Below, piece after piece: positions 1-9,940 of a stretch of DNA of 64,000 nt (its first letter is position 1; every line of letters starts with the position of its first letter). The DNA comes from JAOAGA01 sp964540515 (lineage in GTDB: Bacteria > CALINM01). The stretch is taken from NCBI GenBank assembly GCA_964540515.1, contig CAZIMS010000005.1, positions 97,354-161,353 of the forward strand. Direction: 5' to 3'. A program made the position numbers and the translations under genes. Under the pieces are notes generated by a model. The model was not told the origin of the DNA. It saw only the letters and a program-made list of their open reading frames with translations, and did no database searches.

Positions 1-1460
1 CATTAGCAAATGTATATTTAGCTCTGGAGAATAATTTAGAGATAATCCCAGTTATCAATAAGATAGACCTTCCTTCTGCAGAACCAGAAAGGGTAAAGAG
101 TGAGATTGAAGAGATAATAGGTCTTTCTGCACAAGATGCCTTACTCATAAGCGCTAAAGAAGGCATAGGCATAAAAGAGCTCCTTGAAGAGATAGTAAAA
201 AAGATACCTCCTCCATCTGGAGCTTCGGATGCACCTCTTAAGGCCCTTATTTTTGATAGCTGGTATGATTCCTATCAGGGTGTTGTTACTTTAATTAGGG
301 TTATTGATGGAAATATTAAAAAAGGCATGAAAATACTATTTATGGCTACAAATAAAGTTTTTGAAGTGGACAAATTGGGGGTCTTCTCACCCTTTCCTGT
401 GGAAGTAAATGAGCTTACTGTAGGTGAGGTTGGCTTTTTAATTACAGGGATGAAGGACATAAAAGATTGTAGAGTTGGTGATACAATTACAGGTACAGAT
501 CTCAAGACTACCACCCCCTTTCCAGGCTTTAAGATTATGAAGCCTATGGTTTTTTGTGGGCTCTACCCAACAGTTAATGATGACTTTGAGGAGCTTAGAG
601 ATGCTTTGATGAAATTAAGTTTAAATGACTCATCCTTTGTCTTCGAACCAGAAACATCGTTAGCCCTTGGTTTTGGTTTTAGATGTGGCTTTTTAGGGCT
701 TTTACATATGGAGATTATTCAGGAAAGACTTGAAAGGGAGTATCATTTAGATTTAATAACTACGGCTCCAACAGTTAAATATAAAGTTACTTTAACTAAC
801 GGTGATATTATATGGGTTGATAACCCTAATAAGTTTCCAGAGACTCAGCATATTGATAAGATTGAGGAGCCCTATATTAAGGCGCATATTCATACGCCAG
901 AGGCATACTTAGGTAATATCTTAACACTCTGTCAAGAAAAGAGAGGCATACAAAGGGATATTAAATATATCACAAGAGACAGAATTGTTGTGGACTATGA
1001 GTTGCCTCTTAATGAGATAGTTCTTGATTTTTATGATAGACTAAAATCGGTAAGTAAGGGTTATGCCTCACTTGATTATGAGTTTCTTGATTATAAGCCA
1101 TCAGATTTAATAAAATTAAACATTCTTGTTAATGGTGAGGCCGTTGATGCCCTCTCCATAATTGTCCATAAAGACAAAGCCTATTACAGGGGTAGAGAGC
1201 TCGTGTCTAAATTGAGACAGCTCATACCAAGACAGCTTTTTGAGGTTGTAATACAGGCGGCCATAGGCAACAAGATAATTGCGAGAGAAAGCATAGGACC
1301 GATTAAAAAGAACGTCCTTGCTAAATGTTATGGTGGTGATATTACGAGAAAAAGAAAACTTTTAGAGAAACAAAAGGAAGGAAAAAAGAGGATGAAACAG
1401 GTAGGTAATGTAGAAATACCTCAGTCTGCCTTTCTTGCAATGCTAAAAGTAGAGAGTTAG
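1..1460 (+). CDS. lepA: Elongation factor 4 (LepA), 5' end cut by window
   Basis: Ribosome-associated GTPase that back-translocates or rescues stalled ribosomes. The reading frame is open from base 3, so the gene runs in from outside; the first internal ATG at 327 is not the start. The G4 motif NKID is encoded at 57-68 and a G5-like ISAKEG follows near 147-165. After these come the EF4-specific beta-barrel, the EF-G-like domains III and V, and the conserved basic C-terminus (KRKLLEKQKEGKKRMKQ). These features identify LepA rather than EF-G or TypA. The stop is followed 10 bases later by lepB, a common LepA-LepB gene order. Confidence 0.97.
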   Translation, partial: LANVYLALENNLEIIPVINKIDLPSAEPERVKSEIEEIIGLSAQDALLISAKEGIGIKELLEEIVKKIPPPSGASDAPLKALIFDSWYDSYQGVVTLIRVIDGNIKKGMKILFMATNKVFEVDKLGVFSPFPVEVNELTVGEVGFLITGMKDIKDCRVGDTITGTDLKTTTPFPGFKIMKPMVFCGLYPTVNDDFEELRDALMKLSLNDSSFVFEPETSLALGFGFRCGFLGLLHMEIIQERLEREYHLDLITTAPTVKYKVTLTNGDIIWVDNPNKFPETQHIDKIEEPYIKAHIHTPEAYLGNILTLCQEKRGIQRDIKYITRDRIVVDYELPLNEIVLDFYDRLKSVSKGYASLDYEFLDYKPSDLIKLNILVNGEAVDALSIIVHKDKAYYRGRELVSKLRQLIPRQLFEVVIQAAIGNKIIARESIGPIKKNVLAKCYGGDITRKRKLLEKQKEGKKRMKQVGNVEIPQSAFLAMLKVES

Positions 1461-1470
1461 GAGGTAGTTT

Positions 1471-2139
1471 TTGGATAATATCATGACAAATAATGGAAAG
1501 ATTGATATAAAGAAAAAAAGTAAGCTTAGAGAGACTATTGAGTCAATACTTGTAGCTCTTTTTTTCGCCTTATTGATTCGAGCTTTTGTGGTTCAAGCCT
1601 TTAAGATACCCTCTGGCTCTATGGAGCCCACTCTTCTTGTGGGAGATTATCTATTAGTTACTAAGTTTACCTATGGTTACAAATTCCCCTTTATCAAAAA
1701 AAGGGTCTTTGCCTTTAATAAACCAGATAGGGGGGATATTGTGGTATTTAAGTATCCCATTGATCCTGATAAAGATTTTATTAAAAGGGTTGTAGGTATT
1801 GAGGGTGATGAGATACTTATCAAAGACAAAAAACTTTATGTCAATGGTCAGCCCTTTGAGATAGAGAAGGCAGTTTATAGAGATAAAGTAATACTTCCAA
1901 AAGAGATAAGTCCAAGAGATAACTATGGACCAGTAAAAGTTCCAAAGGATAACCTTTTTGTTGTTGGAGATAATAGGGATTCGAGCCTTGATAGTAGATT
2001 TTGGGGTTTTGTGCCTATTGAAAATCTTAGGGGTAAAGCCTTTATAATCTATTGGTCCTTTGATAGCCAAAGTAACTATCCCTTCTATAGGCTTGATAAA
2101 AGAATAAGGTTCTCAAGAATAGGCGATCTTATTAGATAG
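1471..2139 (+). CDS. lepB: Signal peptidase I
   Basis: Membrane serine protease that removes signal peptides from exported proteins. It has one N-terminal membrane segment at about residues 24-44, then the catalytic serine Ser50 in PSGSMEPT and the general-base Lys105 in DFIKRVVG, and the GDNRDSSLDSR box near residue 165. Length (222 aa) is normal for a one- or two-TM bacterial enzyme. I chose the TTG start because an AGGAGGT ribosome site at 1459-1465 lies 5 bases before it; the ATG four codons later would be too far. It lies in the same operon as lepA and lysS. Confidence 0.95.
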   Translation: MDNIMTNNGKIDIKKKSKLRETIESILVALFFALLIRAFVVQAFKIPSGSMEPTLLVGDYLLVTKFTYGYKFPFIKKRVFAFNKPDRGDIVVFKYPIDPDKDFIKRVVGIEGDEILIKDKKLYVNGQPFEIEKAVYRDKVILPKEISPRDNYGPVKVPKDNLFVVGDNRDSSLDSRFWGFVPIENLRGKAFIIYWSFDSQSNYPFYRLDKRIRFSRIGDLIR

Positions 2140-2147
2140 GAGAAATT

Positions 2148-3638
2148 ATGGAAGATAATGTATTGCTTCAGTCAAAAAGAGAGAAACTTAATAAGATTAT
2201 CTCCTCAGGGATAAACCCCTTTCCAAATGATTTTAAGCCAAACACAAAATCATCGGAAATCTTTTTACTCTATGCAGATAAGGAACATAGTTTTTTTGAA
2301 GATGAAGAAAAAGTACCGGAATACTCAATAGCTGGAAGATTAATGAGTTTTAGAAACTTTGGCAAATCATGCTTCGCCCATTTGAAGGATGGTGATGGTA
2401 AGATTCAACTTTTTTTTCAAAAAAGAACCTTAGGTGATAAATATGAAATTTTTGCTGATTTAGTTGATGTGGGCGATATTATTGGTATTATCGGCAAGCC
2501 TTTTAAGACGAAAACAGGTGAGTTAACACTAAATGTGTTAGATTTTAAGTTACTTACGAAATCACTAAGACCATTGCCAGAAAAATGGCATGGTCTAACT
2601 GATGTCGAAGCAAGGTACAGACAGAGATATTTAGACCTTATAGTAAACAGTGAGGTAACAGAAACTTTTAAAAAAAGGATTAAGATGATTAAACTCATCA
2701 GAAAATTCTTTGATGAAAGGGGTTTTTTAGAGGTAGAGACACCTATGATGCATCATCTAGTGGGTGGTGCTACAGCCAAACCTTTTAAGACTCATCATAA
2801 CGCCCTTGGGATAGATCTATATCTAAGGATAGCTCCAGAGCTACATTTAAAGAGACTTGTTGTAGGTGGTTTTGAAAGAGTTTATGAGATAAATAGGAAT
2901 TTTAGAAATGAAGGAATCTCTACAAAACATAACCCTGAATTTACCATGATAGAGTTTTATCAAGCCTATGCAGACTATAAAGATTTAATGCTCCTTACGG
3001 AAGAACTACTTTCTATGTTAGCCCTTGAGATATGTGGCAGCTATAAAGTTATCTATCAGGATAGTGAGATAGATTTTACTCCTCCTTTTAAGGTAATGAC
3101 TATGGCAACTGCTCTAAAAGAGATTGGGGGAGTTCAGATTGAGAGTTTCAAAGATATAGAAAGTCTTAAAAACTTTGCAAAAAAGTTAGATATACAGTTA
3201 AAGGGGTTTGAAGGGGCAGGAAAGATCATTACGGAGATTTTTGAAAAAACAGTTGAAGAAAAGCTTATAAATCCAACCTTTATTACAGAGTTTCCTGTAG
3301 AAGTGTCGCCTCTGGCAAGAAGGAATGAGAAAGATCAGCAGGTTACTGATAGATTTGAGCTTTATATAGCTGGAAGGGAGATAGCCAATGCCTTTTCTGA
3401 GCTTAATGATCCCATCGACCAAAAAGAGAGGTTTTTGAAACAGATGGAAGATAAAGAGAAGGGTGATGAAGAGGCAGGTGATATTGATTATGATTATATC
3501 AGAGCTTTAGAGTATGGTCTTCCCCCAACTGCAGGAGAAGGTATAGGTATTGATAGATTGGCAATGATATTAACAAATAGCCCCTCCATTAGGGACGTTA
3601 TACTCTTCCCACTTCTTAAGCCAAGAAAAGAGGTTTAA
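2148..3638 (+). CDS. lysS: Lysyl-tRNA synthetase, class II
   Basis: Charges tRNA-Lys with lysine using ATP. The 496-aa protein has an N-terminal OB-fold anticodon-binding domain (about 1-150) and a class II catalytic core: motif 1 around RYLDLIVN, motif 2 FRNEGISTKHNPEFTMIEFY, and motif 3 GIGIDRLAMILT close to the C-terminus. Length and motifs match bacterial LysS. It starts 8 bases after lepB, and its stop overlaps the next ATG by one base (TAATG), so translation of the lipoprotein-export subunit is probably coupled to it. Confidence 0.97.
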   Translation: MEDNVLLQSKREKLNKIISSGINPFPNDFKPNTKSSEIFLLYADKEHSFFEDEEKVPEYSIAGRLMSFRNFGKSCFAHLKDGDGKIQLFFQKRTLGDKYEIFADLVDVGDIIGIIGKPFKTKTGELTLNVLDFKLLTKSLRPLPEKWHGLTDVEARYRQRYLDLIVNSEVTETFKKRIKMIKLIRKFFDERGFLEVETPMMHHLVGGATAKPFKTHHNALGIDLYLRIAPELHLKRLVVGGFERVYEINRNFRNEGISTKHNPEFTMIEFYQAYADYKDLMLLTEELLSMLALEICGSYKVIYQDSEIDFTPPFKVMTMATALKEIGGVQIESFKDIESLKNFAKKLDIQLKGFEGAGKIITEIFEKTVEEKLINPTFITEFPVEVSPLARRNEKDQQVTDRFELYIAGREIANAFSELNDPIDQKERFLKQMEDKEKGDEEAGDIDYDYIRALEYGLPPTAGEGIGIDRLAMILTNSPSIRDVILFPLLKPRKEV

Positions 3639-4894
3639 TGTTGAAAATGCCATTTGAATTTTACGTTGCCTTCAGGTATCTTAAGGCTAAAAGAAAGCAG
3701 ACCTTTATATCCTTTATCACCTTAATCTCTATACTTGGTGTTATTCTTGGTGTTATGGCACTTATTGTTGTTCTTTCTGTAATGTCAGGCTTTCAAAAAT
3801 CTCTTAGAGATAAGATACTTGGTGCTAATGCCCATGTTATAGTTCTAAATTATGAAGGCCCTTTTAATGATTACGAAAGGATATTAAAGGAGATAAATAG
3901 TGTTAAGGGTGTTCAAGAATCTGCTCCTTTTTTAATATCACAGGTTATGTTATCTAATGGTGAAAGAAGTATTGGAGTTGTTCTAAAGGGCATCGACCCA
4001 GTTCTGCAGTCAAAGGTGACCAATCTTGAGAAAACTATTAAGAAAGGTTCTTTAGGAGACCTGACTAAGAAGAAAGAGCTTCCACAAATTGTTATTGGGA
4101 GAGAGCTTGCCCGTAATTTGGGGATTTTAGTTGGTGACAAGATAAATCTTATAATCCCAATGGGAGACATAACACCTGTGGGAGTTGTCCCGAAAGTACT
4201 TGATTTTGAAGTCTGCGGTGTCTTTGAGACAGGCATGTTTGATTATGATTCAACAATGGCTTATATAAGTCTTGAGACTGCTCAAAGGATATTTAAGTTA
4301 GAAAAAAAGGTCACAGGTATTGAGATCAAGGTTGATGATATTTTCAAGTCAGATCTTGTTGCTCAGGAAATTCAAGGAAGACTTAGCCTACCTTTTAAAA
4401 CAAGAGATTGGAAAGAGATGAATAAAAACCTCTTTTCTGCTTTAAGGCTTGAGAAAACAGCACTTTTTATAATACTGCTTTTAATTATTCTTGTTGCTGC
4501 TTTTAATATTATCACTACCTTGATTATGCTTGTGATGGAGAAAAACAAAGATATAGCCATACTTAAGTCTATGGGAGCAACAAGTAAAAGTATAGGCAAG
4601 ATCTTTAGACTTCAAGGCATTATTATAGGAACTGTTGGTACAGGTTTAGGTGCCCTATTAGGGATAATAATATCACTAAATTTGCATCCTATTGTAGTCT
4701 TATTAGAGAAGGTTTTTAAAGTAGAGCTTCTTGCGAGAGATGTTTATATGATGGATAGATTCCCATCGAGCATAGAGCCCTTGGACGTTTTTTTTATCTG
4801 TCTATTTTCATTTTTGATATGTTATTTTGCTACTTTATATCCAGCAAAGAAGGCATCTTCTATGGATCCTGCTGAGATTTTAAGATATGAATAG
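3638..4894 (+). CDS. Lipoprotein-releasing ABC permease (LolC/LolE family)
   Basis: Inner-membrane subunit that hands outer-membrane lipoproteins to LolA. The 418-aa protein shows the MacB/FtsX topology: one TM near residues 22-47, a large periplasmic domain (about 50-265), then three TM segments (about 270-300, 320-350, 380-405). The N-terminal sequence FYVAFRYLKAKRKQTFISFI is typical. Only one such permease is present next to lolD, so a homodimeric complex (as in organisms with a single LolF-type protein) is likely, but a second copy elsewhere cannot be excluded. It is followed by lolD after 30 bases. Confidence 0.92.
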   Translation: MLKMPFEFYVAFRYLKAKRKQTFISFITLISILGVILGVMALIVVLSVMSGFQKSLRDKILGANAHVIVLNYEGPFNDYERILKEINSVKGVQESAPFLISQVMLSNGERSIGVVLKGIDPVLQSKVTNLEKTIKKGSLGDLTKKKELPQIVIGRELARNLGILVGDKINLIIPMGDITPVGVVPKVLDFEVCGVFETGMFDYDSTMAYISLETAQRIFKLEKKVTGIEIKVDDIFKSDLVAQEIQGRLSLPFKTRDWKEMNKNLFSALRLEKTALFIILLLIILVAAFNIITTLIMLVMEKNKDIAILKSMGATSKSIGKIFRLQGIIIGTVGTGLGALLGIIISLNLHPIVVLLEKVFKVELLARDVYMMDRFPSSIEPLDVFFICLFSFLICYFATLYPAKKASSMDPAEILRYE

Positions 4895-4924
4895 TATGTC
4901 TAATTTTTTGGAGAGCCTTTAAAA

Positions 4925-5608
4925 GTGGAAGAGATTGTTTTAGAGACCCAGTGTTTAAAAAAAGATTTTATATCACCATCAGGTGAAGTAATAAAGGTTT
5001 TGAAGGGTATTGATTTTTCAGTCAGAAGAGGAGAGACTATCTCAATAGTAGGTGCTTCTGGTTCTGGCAAGACTACTTTTTTGCATATAATCGGTTTGTT
5101 AGATAAACCCACTGAGGGTTCTGTTAGATATTTTAACAAGACACTGGATTCATTGAAAGACAAAGAGTTGGCTGATTTTAGAAACAAAAACATTGGTTTT
5201 ATATTTCAGATGCACTATTTGTTGCCAGAGTTTAATGCCCTTGAAAATGCTATAATGCCACTTATTATAAGGGGTATGGAGCTTAAAGAGGCTAAAGACA
5301 GAGCTATTTATCTATTTGAGAAGCTTAACCTAAGTCATAGGATTTATCATAAACCTGGTCAGCTATCTGGTGGTGAGCAACAAAAGGTTTCTTTGATAAG
5401 AGCTTTTGTAGGAGAGCCTAAGATAATACTTGCCGATGAGCCGACAGGCAACTTAGATAAAAGAAATGCTAAGCTCATAGCGGAGCTTTTTTTAAAACTG
5501 AACGAGGTGACGAAGACATCTATAGTTTTAGTTACCCACAATGACGAGCTTGCAAGAATGATGAGTAGAATCTGCAAACTTGATGATGGTCTATTGGTGA
5601 ATATATGA
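4925..5608 (+). CDS. lolD: Lipoprotein-releasing system ATP-binding protein
   Basis: ATPase that powers lipoprotein extraction by the adjacent permease. The 227-aa protein has Walker A GASGSGKTTFLH, a Q-loop FIFQMHYLLPEFNALENAIMP, the signature LSGGEQQK, Walker B ILADEPTGNLD and the H-loop VTHND. The MacB/LolD subfamily is supported by length and by the neighbour. The start is GTG at 4925, with a purine-rich GGAGAG about 10 bases upstream. Its stop overlaps the bamA start (ATGA at 5605-5608), so expression is coupled to outer-membrane assembly. Confidence 0.94.
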   Translation: MEEIVLETQCLKKDFISPSGEVIKVLKGIDFSVRRGETISIVGASGSGKTTFLHIIGLLDKPTEGSVRYFNKTLDSLKDKELADFRNKNIGFIFQMHYLLPEFNALENAIMPLIIRGMELKEAKDRAIYLFEKLNLSHRIYHKPGQLSGGEQQKVSLIRAFVGEPKIILADEPTGNLDKRNAKLIAELFLKLNEVTKTSIVLVTHNDELARMMSRICKLDDGLLVNI

Positions 5609-7872
5609 GAAGATTATTGTTTGCCTTTATTTTTATCAGTTTAGTAGGTCTATCCTTTGCTGAGGAGAAGATTGTTAAAGGCATTATAGTTGAAGGGAAT
5701 AGAATTATTCAGACACAGGCAATTTTGAATAAAATCTCCACAAAGGCAGGAGAGCCCTTTGATTATGAAAAAATCTCTATGGATATAAAAAAGATTTACA
5801 ATATGGGCTTTTTTTATGATGTAAACGCCGAAGAAGTTATTAAAGATGGCAATTTTTATCTTAAGTTTAATCTTAAAGAGAAGACATATATAAAGGAAAT
5901 AATATTTAAAGGTACCGATAATGTCTCTGAAGATGATTTAAGGACTCAAATGTCTACCAAAAGATATAGTTTTTATGATGAAAGAAAAATATTTTTAGAT
6001 ATAGAGAAATTAAAAAAGTATTATCAAGACAAAGGTTATTATTTCGTAAAAATAAGTCATAAAATTGAGCCTATGAAGGATAATCCAAAGGATAATCAGC
6101 TTGTCATTACTATAGAAGAGGGAGAAAAAATTAAGATCAAGGAGATTAGGATTAATGGTGTTAGTAACTTTACACCTAAGAAAATAAAAAAAGAGATGGA
6201 AACAAAAGAGAAGTGGTTTTTATCTTGGCTAACGGGAAGTGGTATATATAAAGCCGATGAGCTCAAAGATGATATGGAAAGGATAAAGGAGTTTTATGGT
6301 AACGAAGGTTTTATATCAGCAAAAGTACTGGGACATAAAGTTTATTTGAACGAGGAGAAAGATGGACTAATTGTAGAGATAGATATTAGCGAAGGTAAAA
6401 GATTTTTCCTTGAAGATGTTAAGATTGAAGGTGATGCCAAACCCTATGAGCAGGAAATAATACCTAGACTAAAACAGAAAAAAGGAGATGTTTTTAAGAG
6501 GGCAAATATTAGAGATGATATTACTTATATTGGTGATTTTATGGGCGATAAGGGATATGCCTATGCCAATGTAGAGCCTCAATTAGATATCAACGAAGAG
6601 AATGCGAAAATAAATCTAGCCTATAACGTATCAAAAGGAAGCATTGTCTATATAAACAGAATTACTATAGAAGGAAATACAAAAACAAGGGATTATGTAA
6701 TAAGAAGAGAGATAAATCTTGATGAGGGTGATTTATATAGCTCAAGTAAGCTTAGAAAATCAAGAAATAAGATAAATAGGCTTGGTTTTTTTGAAGAGGT
6801 AAACTTCGTACCAAATAGGGTGGACTATTTAAAACCCGAAGGTAAAGAGGAAGATTTGATGGATCTACTAGTAAGGGTAAAAGAGAGACCAACAGGCTAC
6901 CTTACCTTTGGCTTAGGTTATAGCTCAGTAGATCAATTTATGGCTTCTATTCAGATATCACAGAACAATCTCTTCGGAAGAGGTCAGAGGCTTTCTGCCA
7001 CAGCACAGACAAGCTCTAAATCTCAGAGCTATGATATAAGCTTCTTTGAGCCCTATCTATTAGGTTCAAGGTTTTCGGGTGGAGCAAGTCTTTTTAATAT
7101 TAAAAGAGAGTATACAGACTACACGAAGGATAGTAGTGGTTTTGGACTAAAAAGTGGTTATAGGTTCAATGAGGACTGGAGCTCAAGTATTGGTTATAGA
7201 TATGAATCAGCAATTGTTACTAATGTTAGTGATTTTGCTTCCCAAATCATAAAAGATCAGGTGGGAAGAACAATAACGAGCAGTATTTATGGTTCTATCA
7301 TGTATGATACAAGAAATGATGCTTTTTACCCAACGGAAGGTGCTACTTTTACCTACTCCTTAGAGTTAGCTGGTGGTGTCTTAGGAGGTGATAACAAATA
7401 TATTAAATCCTCCGTTGATTCTGCTAAATATTTCTTGTTACCCTGGGAACATACAATCTCTATCCATGGTCAATATGGTAATGTCTGGGCTTATGGTGGC
7501 AAGAGAATTCCTATTTATGAAAAATTCTTCTTAGGTGGCATGTACAGTCTTAGGGGATTTGTAACAAGGAGTATAGGTCCTAAAGACCCAGTTACAGGAG
7601 ATGTCTTAGGTGGCACAAAGATGATACTTGGCAATGTGGAGTACATTTTTCCTCTTATAAAAGAGGCAGGTGTTAGGATGGTAATCTTTTTTGATATAGG
7701 TAACTCTTTTGAAGATAATATATTCCCAAGAGAGTATAAATATAGTACAGGTGCTGGTATTAGGTGGTATTCACCTATGGGTCCTTTAAGGCTTGAATGG
7801 GGTAAAAATCTAAACCCAAAGGATGGCGAAGTTAGTGGAAAATGGGAGTTTTCAATTGGTACAGTATTTTAA
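5605..7872 (+). CDS. bamA: Outer membrane protein assembly factor BamA
   Basis: Central outer-membrane insertase for beta-barrel proteins. The 755-aa precursor has a signal peptide (about residues 1-19, ending SFA), five POTRA repeats (about 22-425) with motifs such as VKGIIVEGNRIIQ, and a C-terminal 16-strand Omp85 barrel. The conserved lid-lock motif (V/I)RG(F/Y) appears as SLRGF near residue 650, and the protein ends in phenylalanine (FSIGTVF), the usual outer-membrane C-terminal signature. It overlaps lolD and is followed by ompH and lpxD, the classic bamA-skp-lpxD-fabZ-lpxA order. Confidence 0.97.
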   Translation: MRRLLFAFIFISLVGLSFAEEKIVKGIIVEGNRIIQTQAILNKISTKAGEPFDYEKISMDIKKIYNMGFFYDVNAEEVIKDGNFYLKFNLKEKTYIKEIIFKGTDNVSEDDLRTQMSTKRYSFYDERKIFLDIEKLKKYYQDKGYYFVKISHKIEPMKDNPKDNQLVITIEEGEKIKIKEIRINGVSNFTPKKIKKEMETKEKWFLSWLTGSGIYKADELKDDMERIKEFYGNEGFISAKVLGHKVYLNEEKDGLIVEIDISEGKRFFLEDVKIEGDAKPYEQEIIPRLKQKKGDVFKRANIRDDITYIGDFMGDKGYAYANVEPQLDINEENAKINLAYNVSKGSIVYINRITIEGNTKTRDYVIRREINLDEGDLYSSSKLRKSRNKINRLGFFEEVNFVPNRVDYLKPEGKEEDLMDLLVRVKERPTGYLTFGLGYSSVDQFMASIQISQNNLFGRGQRLSATAQTSSKSQSYDISFFEPYLLGSRFSGGASLFNIKREYTDYTKDSSGFGLKSGYRFNEDWSSSIGYRYESAIVTNVSDFASQIIKDQVGRTITSSIYGSIMYDTRNDAFYPTEGATFTYSLELAGGVLGGDNKYIKSSVDSAKYFLLPWEHTISIHGQYGNVWAYGGKRIPIYEKFFLGGMYSLRGFVTRSIGPKDPVTGDVLGGTKMILGNVEYIFPLIKEAGVRMVIFFDIGNSFEDNIFPREYKYSTGAGIRWYSPMGPLRLEWGKNLNPKDGEVSGKWEFSIGTVF

Positions 7873-7927
7873 TTTTAAGAGGATGATGTAAAAAGAAGAT
7901 TAAAAATAAATTTAGGAGGTAATAGAT

Positions 7928-8440
7928 ATGAGATGGTTTAGCTTCTTTGTAGTTTTTTTCTTGCTTAGCTCAGTTAGTCACGGAGAGAGTATTAAGATCG
8001 GTGTAGTAGATATGCAAAGGGCCCTAAACGAGTCAAAAGAAGGAATTGAAGCAAAGAAGGAGATGGCAAAAAAGGCCGATGAGTATAAAAGGGATTTACA
8101 AAAACTCCAAGATGAGCTCGATAAGATGAAAGCAGAGATGGAGAAGCAAGGGGCCTTTTTAAGTGAAGAGGCAAGACAGGAAAAGGAAAGATTGTTTCAG
8201 AGAAAGCTAAAGGAGTTTCAAAATCAGTACAAAGAGGCACAGGAAGAGTTACAGCAGAAGGATACAGAGTATACAAGAAAAATTGTTCAGAGGTTAGAAA
8301 AGATACTTAAAGACATAGGAGCAGAAGAGAAATTTACCATAATACTTGAAAAATCTGCCAGCGGTATCTTTTATTTTGATAGAACTATTGATATTACAGA
8401 TAAACTATTAAAGAGGGCTGAAGGAGCAGATAAGAGATGA
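7928..8440 (+). CDS. OmpH/Skp-family periplasmic chaperone
   Basis: Periplasmic holdase that carries unfolded outer-membrane proteins to BamA. The 170-aa protein has a signal peptide (about 1-20, ending SHG), a short beta segment IKIGVVDMQRALNES, and a long charged coiled coil (about 40-125) typical of Skp trimers. Length is normal. It sits 55 bases after bamA, behind an AGGAGG ribosome site, and its stop overlaps the lpxD start by four bases. Confidence 0.9.
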   Translation: MRWFSFFVVFFLLSSVSHGESIKIGVVDMQRALNESKEGIEAKKEMAKKADEYKRDLQKLQDELDKMKAEMEKQGAFLSEEARQEKERLFQRKLKEFQNQYKEAQEELQQKDTEYTRKIVQRLEKILKDIGAEEKFTIILEKSASGIFYFDRTIDITDKLLKRAEGADKR

Positions 8441-9459
8441 TTAAACTTTCTTATATAGCAAAAGAGATAGGTGGTTTATTAATAGGAGAAGACTGTGAAG
8501 TTACAGGCGTTGCTTCTATTAATAAGGCTAAAGAGGGAGATATTACCTTTCTTTTTAGCAAGAAGTATATAGAAAGCGCAAAGAAATCCACTGCATCTGC
8601 TTTTATTGTTACAGAAGAGATAATAATTGAGAATAAACCAAGAATATTAGTCAAAAATTCTTCTCTTGCTCAAGCAAAAGTACTAAAACTCTTTTACCCC
8701 GAAAAAAGGCAAAGTCACTTTATCTCAGAAAAGGCACATATATCGGAAGATGTTATTTTAGCTGATAATATTACTATTATGGATTTTGTATACATATCTT
8801 CAGGAGTAACCATTGGAGAGGGGTCGGTTATATATCCTTTTGTTTATATTGGGGAGAATGTAAAGATTGGAAAAAACGTTATGGTTTTTCCCCATGCTGT
8901 CATAATGGCAGATACAGAAATAGGCGATGATAGTATAATTCAACCAGGGGCTGTATTAGGTGCCGATGGTTTTGGCTATGCCTTCAATGGTGTTTCTTAC
9001 GAAAAGATACCACAAGTGGGAAAGGTTGTTTTGGGAAAATCAGTCGAGATTGGTGCTAACACTACTATTGATAGGGCAACTCTTGATACTACTGAGATAG
9101 GGGAAGGGGCTAAATTAGATAATCTGATTATGGTTGGTCATAATGTAAAGATCGGTGATCATACAGTTATGGCAGGTCAGTGTGGTGTTGCCGGTAGCAC
9201 AGAGATAGGTAAATATGTAGTTATGGGTGGACAGGTTGCCATAGCTGACCACATAAAAATTGGTGATAGAGTAATGATAGCTGGTAGATCAGGACTGATG
9301 AGTAACGTAGAATCTGATAGAAAAATAGCCGGTTCTCCAGCCATAGACTTGAGAAACTGGCTAAAGATTCAAGCATATATAGAGAAACTCCCAGATATAA
9401 AAAAGAACCTTGACATTGTAATGAAGAGATTAGAAAAGCTTTCTACGGAGGAAAAATGA
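8437..9459 (+). CDS. lpxD: UDP-3-O-(3-hydroxyacyl)glucosamine N-acyltransferase
   Basis: Adds the second hydroxyacyl chain in lipid A synthesis, on the cytoplasmic side. The 340-aa protein has the N-terminal uridine-binding domain (about 1-100), then a left-handed beta-helix of hexapeptide repeats (for example IGKNVMVFPHAVI, IGANTTIDRATL) and the catalytic-histidine region DNLIMVGHNVKIGDH near residue 240. The C-terminal helix is also present. It overlaps ompH and fabZ by ATGA-type junctions, indicating translational coupling. Confidence 0.97.
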   Translation: MIKLSYIAKEIGGLLIGEDCEVTGVASINKAKEGDITFLFSKKYIESAKKSTASAFIVTEEIIIENKPRILVKNSSLAQAKVLKLFYPEKRQSHFISEKAHISEDVILADNITIMDFVYISSGVTIGEGSVIYPFVYIGENVKIGKNVMVFPHAVIMADTEIGDDSIIQPGAVLGADGFGYAFNGVSYEKIPQVGKVVLGKSVEIGANTTIDRATLDTTEIGEGAKLDNLIMVGHNVKIGDHTVMAGQCGVAGSTEIGKYVVMGGQVAIADHIKIGDRVMIAGRSGLMSNVESDRKIAGSPAIDLRNWLKIQAYIEKLPDIKKNLDIVMKRLEKLSTEEK

Positions 9460-9881
9460 TTGATATTAAGGAAATAATGTCAATCCTACCTCATCGCTAT
9501 CCTTTCTTGCTTGTTGATAGAATTATTGAGTTTGATAAGGGTAAGAGAGCTGTAGGTATAAAAAATGTTACTATTAACGAGAAATTTTTTGTTGGCCATT
9601 TTCCTGAAAATCCTGTTATGCCAGGTGTTTTAATGGTTGAGGCGATGGCTCAAGTGGCAGGTGTTTTAGTTTTAAAGTCAAGCGAGTCCTTTGGCAAGAA
9701 AGATGTTTATTTTGCTGCTATCAAAGAGGTAAAGTTTAGAAAGGTTGTGACACCGGGCGATCAGCTTCTTATTGAAGTTGAGTTGATAAACTCAAAAAGA
9801 AATATCTATTTTTTTAGAGGCAAGATTACCGTTGATGGTAAAGTGGCTGTAGAAGGGGAGTTTGCAGCAACAACCACTTAA
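9456..9881 (+). CDS. fabZ: 3-hydroxyacyl-ACP dehydratase FabZ
   Basis: Dehydrates 3-hydroxyacyl-ACP in fatty acid elongation and so competes with LpxA/LpxD for the same substrate pool. The 141-aa hot-dog protein shows LPHRYPFLLVDRI and the catalytic motif GHFPENPVMPGVLMVEAMAQ, with the active-site His and Glu. It overlaps lpxD at ATGA (9456-9459). A 59-base gap with no clear terminator separates it from lpxA. Confidence 0.97.
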   Translation: MIDIKEIMSILPHRYPFLLVDRIIEFDKGKRAVGIKNVTINEKFFVGHFPENPVMPGVLMVEAMAQVAGVLVLKSSESFGKKDVYFAAIKEVKFRKVVTPGDQLLIEVELINSKRNIYFFRGKITVDGKVAVEGEFAATTT

Positions 9882-9940
9882 AATTGCCAAGGGTGATAAA
9901 ATTTAAGGCGTTAAATAAAATAAAGTTTTAAGGGGTAGTT

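Noticed and set aside
275..514. Minus-strand ORFs inside lepA and other housekeeping genes
   Set aside because: They are antisense shadows of clearly conserved genes, with no ribosome sites or recognisable domains.
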